Assembly (NCBI RefSeq): GCF_012272835.1
Contig: NZ_JAAWWK010000002.1
Span: forward strand, 248,001-312,000
DNA from: Spongiibacter thalassae
Lineage (GTDB): Bacteria > Pseudomonadota > Gammaproteobacteria > Pseudomonadales > Spongiibacteraceae
DNA: 64,000 nucleotides
Direction: 5' to 3'
The position numbers were made by a program, and so were the translations under genes. Each line of letters starts with the position of its first letter. Position 1 is the first letter of the stretch. This document shows positions 30,317 to 39,255 of this stretch, in pieces. Below the pieces are notes generated by a model that worked only from the letters and a program-made list of their open reading frames with translations, was not told the DNA's origin and did not search any database.

Positions 30317-30610
30317 ATGACCAAATCGGAGTTAATCGAGCTGATCGCAGAGCGGCAGCCACAGTTATCTCATAAGGATATAGAGCTGGCGGTGAAGACC
30401 ATGATCGAGCATATGTCTCAGGTCCTGGCGACCGGCAGCCGCATTGAAATCCGTGGGTTTGGCAGTTTTTCTCTTCACTACCGTGAGCCGCGTATGGGGC
30501 GCAATCCCAAAACCGGTGAAACAGTAGAGCTCCCAGGGAAGTACGTGCCCCATTTCAAGCCGGGCAAAGAGCTGAGAGAGCGGGTGAATTTAAGCCTGAA
30601 CTCCGGCTAG
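30317..30610 (+). CDS. ihfB: integration host factor subunit beta
   Basis: A 97-residue HU/IHF-family DNA-bending protein. [14 protein letters not shown] at the start, the beta-arm [23 protein letters not shown] (with the intercalating Pro) and [18 protein letters not shown] identify the beta subunit. With IhfA it bends DNA at WATCAANNNNTTR sites, and it would serve the tRNA-Asn element elsewhere in this window. Follows rpsA as in E. coli and Pseudomonas. Confidence 0.97.
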   Translation: MTKSELIELIAERQPQLSHKDIELAVKTMIEHMSQVLATGSRIEIRGFGSFSLHYREPRMGRNPKTGETVELPGKYVPHFKPGKELRERVNLSLNSG

Positions 30611-30637
30611 CCTAATATGCTGGCCTTAATTATTAAG

Positions 30638-30672
30638 AAACGGTATGGTCTTTGGCTATACCGTTTTTTTTT
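30638..30672 (+). terminator. intrinsic terminator after ihfB
   Basis: AAACGGTAT, loop of 11 bases, ATACCGTTT followed by a run of Ts (nine in all). Strong rho-independent terminator 27 bases after ihfB, separating it from lapA. Confidence 0.9.
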
Positions 30673-30689
30673 GATGGAAATACTAATAA

Positions 30690-30977
30690 ATGCGTCTGCT
30701 TAAGTCTCTGCTGGCTCTGTTGCTGGTAATTGCGGTAATCGTAATAGGATTGTTGTTCAGCATGGAAAATACGGCCACGGTGCCGCTGAGTATTCTCGTT
30801 ACGGATCTGCCGGAACAGCGCATATCCACCTGGATTCTATTGTCATTTTTTCTTGGCGGTTGCCTCGGACTGCTGTCTTCGACACTGGTGATTTTGCGCC
30901 TGCAAGCCTCCCGCATCGCGCTGCGGCGCAGTCTGGAGCAGTCCGCCCGGAAAGCCGCCACGGAAAAACGGGGGTAA
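30690..30977 (+). CDS. lapA: LapA domain inner-membrane protein
   Basis: A 95-residue protein with two transmembrane segments (about 6-26 and 45-68) and a basic cytoplasmic tail, the DUF1049/LapA plan. In E. coli LapA sits beside LapB and takes part in lipopolysaccharide assembly and control of LpxC. Its stop is directly followed by the lapB start. Confidence 0.9.
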   Translation: MRLLKSLLALLLVIAVIVIGLLFSMENTATVPLSILVTDLPEQRISTWILLSFFLGGCLGLLSSTLVILRLQASRIALRRSLEQSARKAATEKRG

Positions 30978-32171
30978 GTGTTTAAATTGATGGACAGCGG
31001 CTTGCTGCCATATCTGTTTTTACTTTTGGCGGTCATTATCGGTTGGCTGTTGGGGCGCTACTCTCGCTCGGAAAAGCCGGATCAGGTCGATCAGGAAGAG
31101 GCCTCCTACTACCGTGGTCTGCGTTTTCTGCTCAGCGAACAGCCCGGTACCGCTGTGGATCAATTTATCGACGCTATTCCGGTCAGTGAAGACTCCCTGC
31201 CTACCCACTTGTCGCTTGCAAACCTGATGCGGAGCAAGGGTGAGTTGGAGGCGGCAACAAGGATTCATCAGAACCTGCTGTCGCGGCCTACGCTGCCGCA
31301 GGACAAATTGCATCAGGTACATCTGGAACTCGCCAAGGACTATATCTCAGCAGGCCTGTTAGATCGGGCTGAGCGACTGCTGCGTGACCTGGCAGAGGAA
31401 TCTGAAAGTTGGGCTAAGGAGGCGCTGGAACAGCTGCAGCATATTTATCAGGCCGAGCGGGACTGGCTTCGCGCCGTGGCGGTGGCCCGACGGCGTCTGC
31501 CCAAACCGGGTTGGCTGCTAAAAGCCAAGTTCGATGAGGCTCAGCAGGCGGTCGCGACGGCGTTGAGTCATTACCACTGCGAGCTGGCGGAGCAGGCCCT
31601 GTCCAATGGCCGGGAAAGTGAAGCGCGCAAGGAATTGCAGCATGCCCGGCAAATGGACAAGGACAACGTCCGTGCCTGCCTGATGATGGCGCGATTGTCG
31701 CTTCGGGAGCAGCCCCAGTACAGTCTGAATTTATTGCATCGCCTTGCAGAGTCTCAGTCGGCCTATGCTGCAGAAGTGTTGCCGATATTTCGCGAAGCCT
31801 TTCTGCGTATGTCTGACGCTGATGCCTACCAGGTGGCGCTACAGCAGTTGGCGAATGTGACCGGCAGCGCCGCGCTGCATATTGAGGTTGCCCGGCTTCT
31901 GAGGGAATCTTCTGGCGATGCGGAAGCGCGGCGCTACTTGCTTGAGGCGGCCAGGCAGCGCCCCAATCTGGGCATACTTACAGCCCTGCTTGCCAGTGAA
32001 GGCTCCGAGTCCAGCGAGGTGCTGGCTCCAGCGCTGAAACTGATACTGAAAGAAACCCCCCAATACCGCTGTCGTCGTTGTGGATTTTCCGGTCGTAAGC
32101 TGCACTGGCTGTGTCCCAGCTGCGAGCAGTGGGGTACTATTGCACCCATACGTGGTACCCAAGGCGATTGA
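30978..32171 (+). CDS. lapB: lipopolysaccharide assembly protein LapB (YciM)
   Basis: A 397-residue protein with one N-terminal membrane anchor (about 8-25), a long series of TPR helices (about 40-350) and a C-terminal rubredoxin-like metal knuckle with CRRC and CPSC. LapB controls FtsH cleavage of LpxC and so sets lipopolysaccharide synthesis. GTG start at 30978 abuts the lapA stop. Followed 9 bases later by pyrF. Confidence 0.93.
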   Translation: MFKLMDSGLLPYLFLLLAVIIGWLLGRYSRSEKPDQVDQEEASYYRGLRFLLSEQPGTAVDQFIDAIPVSEDSLPTHLSLANLMRSKGELEAATRIHQNLLSRPTLPQDKLHQVHLELAKDYISAGLLDRAERLLRDLAEESESWAKEALEQLQHIYQAERDWLRAVAVARRRLPKPGWLLKAKFDEAQQAVATALSHYHCELAEQALSNGRESEARKELQHARQMDKDNVRACLMMARLSLREQPQYSLNLLHRLAESQSAYAAEVLPIFREAFLRMSDADAYQVALQQLANVTGSAALHIEVARLLRESSGDAEARRYLLEAARQRPNLGILTALLASEGSESSEVLAPALKLILKETPQYRCRRCGFSGRKLHWLCPSCEQWGTIAPIRGTQGD

Positions 32172-32180
32172 TTATCCCCC

Positions 32181-32888
32181 ATGACTGTAAATTCTCCTGT
32201 AATTGTTGCGCTAGACGTAAATACCCTTGATGAACTCGACGCGCTGGTTGGCCAGTTGGACCCGGCGGAATGTCGCCTGAAGGTCGGCAAGGAATTGTTC
32301 ACCCTGTTTGGCCCCCAGGTGGTTGAGCGGTTACACCAGCGGGGGTTTGAGGTCTTTCTTGATCTGAAATTCCACGACATTCCCAACACCGTCGCCGCTG
32401 CTGTGCGGGCGGCGGCGGAGCTTGGGGTGTGGATGGTCAATGTACATGCCAGCGGCGGCGCGGCGATGATGCAGGCTGCGCGGGCGGCCTTGGCACCCTA
32501 TGGAGACAAGGCACCGCTGCTGATTGCAGTGACGGTATTAACCTCCATGAACAATAATGACCTCGCCGGTGTGGGTATTGCGCGATCTGCCCAGGAGCAG
32601 GTTGAGATGCTCGCCGCATTGGCAGAGGACTGTGGAATGGACGGGGTAGTGTGTTCTGCCCAGGAAGCGCCCCTGTTGCGTAGCGCCCGGGGTAAGGCGT
32701 TCTTACTGGTAACACCGGGTATACGGCCTGCGGATAGCAACACAGACGATCAACAGCGTATCGCAACGCCTGCCGAGGCGGTTTCCCTCGGGAGTAACTA
32801 TCTGGTGATAGGCCGCCCCATTACCCGGGCCGAAAACCCCGCGGCCAGTCTGAAAAATATCAACGCTGAGCTATTGCCGTCGTCTTGA
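32181..32888 (+). CDS. pyrF: orotidine 5'-phosphate decarboxylase
   Basis: A 235-residue TIM-barrel enzyme with [10 protein letters not shown], the catalytic block [13 protein letters not shown] and [18 protein letters not shown]. It makes UMP from OMP, the last step of pyrimidine synthesis. The lapAB-pyrF order is common in gammaproteobacteria. Confidence 0.96.
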   Translation: MTVNSPVIVALDVNTLDELDALVGQLDPAECRLKVGKELFTLFGPQVVERLHQRGFEVFLDLKFHDIPNTVAAAVRAAAELGVWMVNVHASGGAAMMQAARAALAPYGDKAPLLIAVTVLTSMNNNDLAGVGIARSAQEQVEMLAALAEDCGMDGVVCSAQEAPLLRSARGKAFLLVTPGIRPADSNTDDQQRIATPAEAVSLGSNYLVIGRPITRAENPAASLKNINAELLPSS

Positions 32889-32933
32889 ATTAACGGAATA
32901 CCAGCGCTCACTGATTAAACAAGGAAGAACACT

Positions 32934-33905
32934 ATGGCAGTAATCGATGTATTTAACGGCGACGCAGATGGCCTGTGTGCTCTGCTTCAATTACGCAATG
33001 CTGAGCCTCAGGACAGTGTGCTGGTCAGTGGCGTAAAGCGGGATATTGCCCTGCTGAACAGGGTAAAGGCCGCCAAAGGCGATAAGGTTACCGTGCTCGA
33101 CGTCTCGCTGGATAAAAATCGCGACGGCCTGGCGGCGGCGCTGGCGGCGGGGGCTGAGGTGTTTTATGTGGATCACCACTTTGCCGGTGAAATTCCCGAC
33201 CATCCGGCCCTGACTACCCATATCAACACTTCTGCTGATGTATGTACCAGCCTGTTGGTGAATGGCCATTTGCGCGGGGTGTTTGCTGAATGGGCAGTCG
33301 TGGGCGCTTTTGGCGACAACCTGCGGCAGAGTGCCATCACCGTTGCGAAATCCCTCGATCTGAAAACCGATGAATTAAACCGGCTGGAAAACCTGGGTAT
33401 CTACCTTAACTACAACGGCTATGGCGCTACCCTTGAAGACCTGCACTTTGAGCCGATAAAACTGTTTGAAGCCATGCGTCCCTATTCCACACCCTCGGCG
33501 TTTATGGAAGGGGCTACAGAAACCTTTGAGCAATTGGAAGCGGGCTATCACAACGACATGCGTGCAGCGGCGGCACTGCCCCCGGTGCACAGCAATGACA
33601 ACTGTGCTGTTTATGTGCTGCCCAATGAACGCTGGGCGCGGCGGGTGAGTGGAGTGTACAGCAACGACTTGGCCAACGGCAATCCTGACCGAGCCCACGC
33701 TGTGCTCACCGAGAAGGCCAATGGTGAGTATCTGGTGAGTGTGCGGGCACCTTTAAACAACAAGCAGGGGGCCGATGAATTTTGCCGTCAGTTCCCTACA
33801 GGTGGCGGTCGCGCGGCAGCGGCGGGTATCAATGATTTGCCCGGCGACAGCCTGGAACATTTTTGCGCAAAATTTGACAGCTTTTACCGGGGGCTTGCGA
33901 AATAG
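32934..33905 (+). CDS. DHH/DHHA1 family phosphoesterase
   Basis: A 323-residue protein with the first DHH metal motif FNGDADGLCALLQL, a second at FYVDHHFAG, and a C-terminal DHHA1 glycine motif GGGRAAAAGI. DHH family members include RecJ, NrnA and cyclic-dinucleotide phosphodiesterases; this one lacks extra domains and its substrate is not clear from sequence. It begins 45 bases after pyrF, with AAGGAAGA ahead of its ATG, and is followed 2 bases later by the permease gene, so the two are likely co-expressed. Confidence 0.85.
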   Translation: MAVIDVFNGDADGLCALLQLRNAEPQDSVLVSGVKRDIALLNRVKAAKGDKVTVLDVSLDKNRDGLAAALAAGAEVFYVDHHFAGEIPDHPALTTHINTSADVCTSLLVNGHLRGVFAEWAVVGAFGDNLRQSAITVAKSLDLKTDELNRLENLGIYLNYNGYGATLEDLHFEPIKLFEAMRPYSTPSAFMEGATETFEQLEAGYHNDMRAAAALPPVHSNDNCAVYVLPNERWARRVSGVYSNDLANGNPDRAHAVLTEKANGEYLVSVRAPLNNKQGADEFCRQFPTGGGRAAAAGINDLPGDSLEHFCAKFDSFYRGLAK

Positions 33906-33907
33906 AC

Positions 33908-35680
33908 ATGTTTACCCCGGAAGCGTGGTTAACCATAGCGGTGATCACGACCTGTCTATCCGCGCTGGTGTTTACCAATCGTCCCGCCGATATGGTGTTG
34001 TTCGGCGGGGTGATTTTGCTGATGTTAGCGGGCGTGCTGACACCGGCCGAGGCGCTGGCGGGCATGTCCAACGAGGGTATGGCAACGGTTGGCGTGCTGT
34101 TTATTGTCGCCCAGGCCCTGTCGGAAACCGGAGTAGTTAGCTGGATTTCGCAGAATGTATTGGGGCGTCCGCGGTCGGCAGTCAGTGCCCAGTTTAGATT
34201 GATGGCGCCGGTGGCGGCCTTCAGCAGCATTCTCAACAACACGCCGGTGGTGGCGATGCTGATCCCCGCGGTCAGGGATTGGGCCAAGCGCAACAAGCTG
34301 TCGCCGTCGCAGTTAATGATCCCCCTGAGTTATGCAGCCATTGTGGGCGGCACCTGTACATTGGTGGGTACCAGTACCAACCTGGTGGTCAACGGCATGC
34401 TGATACAGTACGCCCCCGAAGACACCCTGGGCATGTTTGACCTCGCCTGGGTGGGGGTGCCGTGCACCCTGTTGGTGATTGCGTTTGTGATGCTCTTTGC
34501 CAAATACCTCTTACCTCACAATGGGGGGAAAGACGCCCGCTTTGGCGATACCCGGCAATACATCGTTGAAATGTATGTCGAGCCGGGCAGCCCGATTGTC
34601 GGTCAGTCGATCGAGGGCGCAGGCTTGCGCCAATTGCCGGGCATGTTTTTGATCGAGATTATTCGCGAGGGTCGGATTATCACGGCGGTGTCGCCCTCTG
34701 AAACCCTGCGTGGCAGCGACCAACTGGTGTTTGCCGGGGATGTGCGCTCAGTGGTCGATCTGAAAAATATCCACGGCCTGAAACTGGCTGAAAAACAGGT
34801 GTTCAAGCTGGATGGAGGCAATTTAAGTCGTTGCCTGGTGGAGGTAGTCGTCTCTCACAGTTTTCCCCAGTTGGGTCGTCGCATACGCGATATGCGTTTT
34901 CGTAACACATACGGCGCGGCGGTGATCGCGGTATCTCGCAATGGCTCCCAGATCAAGGGTCGTCTCGGTGATATCGAACTGGAGGCCGGCGATACGCTGC
35001 TATTGGAGGCTCACGAGAACTTCGTCGCCAATCAGCGCTATTCCCGGGATTTTCTGTTGGTGAGCGAAATTGAAAACTCTCGTCCGGTTCGCCATGAGCA
35101 TCGCGGCCGCGCTTCATTGATTATGCTCGGCATGGTGTTGGTGGTAGCTGTGGGGTGGCTGTCAATGCTCAAAGCCGCCTGTGTTGCTGCGGGTTTGATG
35201 ATCGCCCTGCGCTGCATTCGTGCCAGTGAAGCCCGCCGCAGCGTGGACTGGCAGGTATTGCTGGTGATCGCCGCGTCGATTGCACTGGGTAGTGCGCTGG
35301 AGAAAACCGGCGCAGCGGAAGTCATTGCCCGTGGTATTGTGGGGTTGGCGGAGGGGTCGCCATTGGCCACCCTTGGCGCGGTGTTCGTCGTAACGGCATT
35401 GTTTTCGGCGGTTATTTCCAATCTTGCCGCTGCCGTGATCGTATTCCCGATTTGTCTGGCGGCGAGCCAGCAACTCGGTGTTAGCCTACTGCCCTTTGCT
35501 GTGGTGTTGATGATGGCGGCCTCGGCGAGTTTCGCTACACCGATCGGTTACCAAACCAATTTAATGGTGTATGGCCCGGGCAATTACCGCTTTTCTGACT
35601 TCCTGAAAATGGGCCTGCCATTAACCCTGTTGGTGGGAATAGTGACCTTGCTCATTGTGCCGCTGATCTGGCCGTTCTGA
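33908..35680 (+). CDS. SLC13-family permease with internal RCK_C domains
   Basis: A 590-residue membrane protein: N-terminal helices (about 5-190) with the SNT-type motif TLVGTSTNLVVNG, two soluble RCK_C/TrkA-C-like domains in the middle (about 215-300 and 305-380), and further helices (about 400-590) with ASFATPIGYQTNLMVYGPG. This plan fits the divalent-anion:Na+ symporter superfamily members that carry RCK_C domains. The substrate (a dicarboxylate, sulfate or other anion) cannot be told. Ends the lapA-lapB-pyrF-DHH run and converges with the next gene. Confidence 0.87.
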   Translation: MFTPEAWLTIAVITTCLSALVFTNRPADMVLFGGVILLMLAGVLTPAEALAGMSNEGMATVGVLFIVAQALSETGVVSWISQNVLGRPRSAVSAQFRLMAPVAAFSSILNNTPVVAMLIPAVRDWAKRNKLSPSQLMIPLSYAAIVGGTCTLVGTSTNLVVNGMLIQYAPEDTLGMFDLAWVGVPCTLLVIAFVMLFAKYLLPHNGGKDARFGDTRQYIVEMYVEPGSPIVGQSIEGAGLRQLPGMFLIEIIREGRIITAVSPSETLRGSDQLVFAGDVRSVVDLKNIHGLKLAEKQVFKLDGGNLSRCLVEVVVSHSFPQLGRRIRDMRFRNTYGAAVIAVSRNGSQIKGRLGDIELEAGDTLLLEAHENFVANQRYSRDFLLVSEIENSRPVRHEHRGRASLIMLGMVLVVAVGWLSMLKAACVAAGLMIALRCIRASEARRSVDWQVLLVIAASIALGSALEKTGAAEVIARGIVGLAEGSPLATLGAVFVVTALFSAVISNLAAAVIVFPICLAASQQLGVSLLPFAVVLMMAASASFATPIGYQTNLMVYGPGNYRFSDFLKMGLPLTLLVGIVTLLIVPLIWPF

Positions 35681-35699
35681 GCGGCCAGTGGGCGGTATG

Positions 35700-36050
35700 C
35701 TAGCGCTCACAGTAAAGCTCTTTAACCGCGTCGAAGCGGTTGCCGCGCAGCAGTTCGCGGTGATCGCTGACCGCCACAGCCAGATCCATTCCAGTGAAGC
35801 CGTTGCGCAGCAACAGGCCGCACGCGGTTTTGGCAAGTTTCTTCGGTTTCACCCGTTCAATATCAGCGCTGAGCAACAGCCGGTTATGGCGTAGCCACAT
35901 CGCCTTGTGGGTGGCAAACGCCGGTTCATGCTCGAAATAGCGTTGCATTTGTCTATGAGCGTTGGAAAAACGGTCCTGGGCGCTATAGGCCGGGGTGGCC
36001 GCAATAACGGCGAACAAATAGCAGGCTAGGCTGACGCGAAGGGCCTTCAT
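35700..36050 (-). CDS. small secreted protein of unknown function
   Basis: A 116-residue protein with a signal peptide ending at AYSA (about residue 24) and a basic, helical mature part with cysteines at 77 and 114 (approximate), which might pair. I do not recognise a family. It ends 19 bases from the end of the convergent permease gene and lies 83 bases downstream of the acyl-CoA ligase gene on the same strand. Confidence 0.6.
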   Translation of the reverse strand: MKALRVSLACYLFAVIAATPAYSAQDRFSNAHRQMQRYFEHEPAFATHKAMWLRHNRLLLSADIERVKPKKLAKTACGLLLRNGFTGMDLAVAVSDHRELLRGNRFDAVKELYCER

Positions 36051-36133
36051 GGAATATCCCGAATCAAAATGATGGCCACAGTGTAGCGTGTTCGCGACGG
36101 TTTCACCGAGAGTTAGTGCACTGCTATGGCAAC

Positions 36134-37774
36134 TCAGCTTGCGGGGGGCTGGTCGCGCAGCGCCCGTCGCAGAATTTTTCCCACTGCGGACTTGGGTAAC
36201 TCATCGACAAAGGTCACGCTTTTAGGAACTTTGTATCCAGTGAGATGCTGGCGACAGAAGTCCTGAAGGGCCGCTGCTGTCAGGTCGGGGTTGGTGCTCA
36301 CCGCGTAGAGCGCGACGGCCTCGCCGCTTTTTGTATCCGGTTTGCCAATCACCGCCGCCTCGACAATATCGGGGTGCTCGTAGACGACATTTTCTACTTC
36401 ATTGGGGTAAACGTTGAATCCGGAGACGATAATCATATCCTTGAGCCGGTCAACAATGCGGAAAAAACCGTCCGGTTCGCGCAGGGCGATATCGCCGGTG
36501 CGGAAAAAGCCTTCGTCATCAATGGCTTCATCTGTCGCTTCAGGGCGATTCCAGTAGCCGCGCATGACCTGACCGCCGCGCACGACCAGCTCACCGGCTT
36601 CGCCGTCGGGTAGTTCGTTGCCATCGGGGTCGACGATTTTCACTTCCTCGCCGATCTGGGCCTTGCCCACTGTGCCGAGGCGGCAGTTGCGCTGGGTATT
36701 GATACTGACAACTGCGGTGGTTTCCGACAGACCGTAACCCTCGAACAGCGGTGTTCCAGTGCGGGCGGACCACTCCCGGGCGACCTCGGGGACCAGGGCG
36801 GCGCCGCCAACAATGGTGCCCCGGTTATGGCTCCAGTCGATCTCATCGAACTTCGGGTTTTGCAGCATGCCGACCAGCATGGTGTTGACTGCGGCGAACC
36901 CGGAAAAGCGGCAGGATTTCATGGTATCCATCATGCCGTCGAGGTTGCGTGGGTCGGGGATCAAGATCGACTGGCCACCATTGGAGAAATTGCCGATCAG
37001 ATAAAGGGTAAAGCCGAATATATGGTAGATCGGCAGCGGGGCAATCAGCACTTCAATAGCCTCAGGATCGAAGCCCGCGTCGTCAGCTCGCATGGCTTCT
37101 GCCTGACGCACATAGGTGTAGAAATTACCGTGGGTCAACATCGCACCTTTGGCGACACCTGTAGTGCCTCCGGTGTATTGCAACACGGCAATATCCGTCA
37201 TGTCAGCGCCATCGCTTGACAGGGGCGTGTCGCCGCCGGCGTGGAGAGTCTCTGGAAAAGTAACTACCCGCAGCGTGTTTGTCAGGGCCGTATCGGGGGC
37301 CGGTTGGGCCTCCATCATATCGAAAATATTGGTGATAATGAGGGTTTCGACCGGGGTATCAGGCAACACCTTTTCGGCTTTGGGGAGAAACTCACTGAGC
37401 ATTACGATGGCGCGGGCGCCGGAGTCGTTCAGTTGATGTTCAAGCTCCCGCTCGGTGTACAGCGGGTTGGTATTCACCAGGATCAGACCGGCGCGGAGTA
37501 TGCCCCAGGCTGCTACGGGGTACTGCATAAGGTTCGGTAGTTGTATCGCCACGCGATCACCGGCTTGCAAGCCCCCTTCATTGCGCAGCCAGGCGGCAAA
37601 GCTGCGGCTCTGTTGTTCCAATTCCGCGTAGGTCATATCCTGGCCAAGTGCACTGAACGCGACGCGGCCGGCAAACTGTGACACCGCCTCATCGAAGATA
37701 TCGATCAGATTGCTGTGCCCGGGTGAGGTCAAGGCTTCGACAGTACGGTCGCAATAGGCGAAACGCATGCTCAT
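36134..37774 (-). CDS. long-chain fatty-acyl-CoA ligase (AMP-forming)
   Basis: A 546-residue ANL-superfamily enzyme with the P-loop YTGGTTGVAKGAMLTHGN (about 199), YGLSETTAVV, GFFRTGDIA and the C-terminal lysine motif KSAVGKILRRALRD. It resembles FadD. It activates a carboxylic acid to its CoA thioester; chain type is unknown. AAGGAGAA lies ahead of the ATG. Placed beside a GPH transporter, a hydroxyacyl-CoA dehydrogenase and a TonB receptor, it may act in the same catabolic route. Confidence 0.88.
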   Translation of the reverse strand: MSMRFAYCDRTVEALTSPGHSNLIDIFDEAVSQFAGRVAFSALGQDMTYAELEQQSRSFAAWLRNEGGLQAGDRVAIQLPNLMQYPVAAWGILRAGLILVNTNPLYTERELEHQLNDSGARAIVMLSEFLPKAEKVLPDTPVETLIITNIFDMMEAQPAPDTALTNTLRVVTFPETLHAGGDTPLSSDGADMTDIAVLQYTGGTTGVAKGAMLTHGNFYTYVRQAEAMRADDAGFDPEAIEVLIAPLPIYHIFGFTLYLIGNFSNGGQSILIPDPRNLDGMMDTMKSCRFSGFAAVNTMLVGMLQNPKFDEIDWSHNRGTIVGGAALVPEVAREWSARTGTPLFEGYGLSETTAVVSINTQRNCRLGTVGKAQIGEEVKIVDPDGNELPDGEAGELVVRGGQVMRGYWNRPEATDEAIDDEGFFRTGDIALREPDGFFRIVDRLKDMIIVSGFNVYPNEVENVVYEHPDIVEAAVIGKPDTKSGEAVALYAVSTNPDLTAAALQDFCRQHLTGYKVPKSVTFVDELPKSAVGKILRRALRDQPPAS

Positions 37775-37826
37775 GAGGGTATTCTCCTTATTATTAAAGG
37801 TTAGAGAGATATAACTTATTGGAACA

Positions 37827-37849
37827 CGCTGGCTCCCATGAGGCCAGCG
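37827..37849 (-). terminator. hairpin after the GPH transporter gene
   Basis: CGCTGGC and GCCAGCG with a 9-base loop, 6 bases past the transporter stop on the minus strand. Only a weakly T-rich tail follows (TGTTCCAATAAGTT). Possible terminator splitting the transporter from the acyl-CoA ligase gene. Confidence 0.4.
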
Positions 37850-37854
37850 CTTAC

Positions 37855-39255
37855 TTAGCGCTCCAACGCTACCGCAATTTCCCGGTGACGGGCTGCGTCG
37901 AGTGGGTAGCGGCGAATAATAATCAGCACAAAAACGAACAGGCAGGTCAGGAGTGGGCCAGCGACAACAGCCAGGCGTACTATTGACTCTGTGGCGATCT
38001 CATTCGGTGCGGCGCCCCGTGGAAAACTGATGAGATCCAGGGCAATGCCCGCGAAAAAACTGCCCAGACCATAACTGGCCTTGGTGGCGAAGGATCGGGC
38101 GGCGAAAAACAACCCTTCCTCGCGTCTACCTGTGGCGAGTTCATGTTCATCGGCGGTGTCGGACAGCATTGAGTCCAGCAGAATAACAAAGGCGATAAAA
38201 AAGCCCTGGGCAGCACCGTTGAACAGGTAGACCGTCCATAGTTTCTCGGCGACGGTGACACCCTCCAACGCTCCTGCCAAAAACAACAGTATGGGCACCG
38301 ATGACAATAGCGCACCCAGCAGGGCACACAATCCCGAGGCCAGTCGTTTATCGAGCTTTTTGGACAGGCTTTGGGCGATGGTTGACGCCAGTAAAATCCC
38401 AAGCAGGGGCGAGGTTGCCAGCAATGCGAGCTGGTTGGAGTCAAAGCCGAATACGTAGGTTGCCACATAAACCAGCAGGGTCAGGCTGATGCCAGCGAGG
38501 ACATTGAACATCAGCGTTCCAAAAAACAGAATTCGAAAAGCGTGTTCACGCAGGGTGGTAAACACATCGAGAACTGCAAACACCGGGTGGCGGTTTCGGT
38601 GTTGTTGTGCAGGCGCTTTCAGCATGGGAATAAAGTGAAAGGTGGTGGCGATACACCACAGCATGGCGACGCTGCCGAGCACACCGGCAAACAGCCCGAA
38701 TCCACCGTAATTATCAGGGTTCAGCATGCCGTTGCTGAAGGCCTCAGTGGCGGGGAAAAATACCGCGAAACCGACAACAGACACCACCAGGGTACCGAAG
38801 TAGGAGAAAAACACCCGATAACCGATCAGCGAGGTTCGTTCATGATAGTCCCGCACCATTTCCGCTCCGAGGGACAAATGGGGCACGAAGAACAGGGTTA
38901 ACATCAGGCGCACGGCCATTGCACCGCCCAACAGCCACCAGAACAGACCCATCTGGCCCAGCCCCTCAGGAGGGCTGAACAGCATAAACACGGCGATTCC
39001 GAAGGGCACACTCCCGGCAATCATAAAGGGGTGGCGACGGCCCCAGCGGGAGCGCCAGTTGTCGGAAATTTGCCCTATCATAGGATCGGTAATGGCGTCG
39101 ATCATGAGTGCAATGAGCGAGGCGGTGCCGGCGAGGGAGCCGGACAAACCCAGCACCTGGTTGTAGTAAAAAAACAGAAAGGTGACGAAGGCGCCCTGTT
39201 TAACGCCGTCGGCAAGTTGGCCGACGCCGTAACCGATTTTGCTGGTCGCTTTCAT
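37855..39255 (-). CDS. MFS transporter of the GPH (glycoside-pentoside-hexuronide) type
   Basis: A 466-residue protein with about 12 transmembrane segments and the MFS_2/GPH signatures GYGVGQLADGVKQG, IDAITDPMIGQISDNWRSRWGRRHPF and RTSLIGYR. Family members move sugars by cation symport, but in lipid-degrading marine bacteria GPH proteins also sit in terpenoid and steroid clusters, which the neighbours here suggest. ATG at 39255 overlaps the stop of the dehydrogenase gene (ATGA) and is preferred to the longer open frame. Confidence 0.85.
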   Translation of the reverse strand: MKATSKIGYGVGQLADGVKQGAFVTFLFFYYNQVLGLSGSLAGTASLIALMIDAITDPMIGQISDNWRSRWGRRHPFMIAGSVPFGIAVFMLFSPPEGLGQMGLFWWLLGGAMAVRLMLTLFFVPHLSLGAEMVRDYHERTSLIGYRVFFSYFGTLVVSVVGFAVFFPATEAFSNGMLNPDNYGGFGLFAGVLGSVAMLWCIATTFHFIPMLKAPAQQHRNRHPVFAVLDVFTTLREHAFRILFFGTLMFNVLAGISLTLLVYVATYVFGFDSNQLALLATSPLLGILLASTIAQSLSKKLDKRLASGLCALLGALLSSVPILLFLAGALEGVTVAEKLWTVYLFNGAAQGFFIAFVILLDSMLSDTADEHELATGRREEGLFFAARSFATKASYGLGSFFAGIALDLISFPRGAAPNEIATESIVRLAVVAGPLLTCLFVFVLIIIRRYPLDAARHREIAVALER

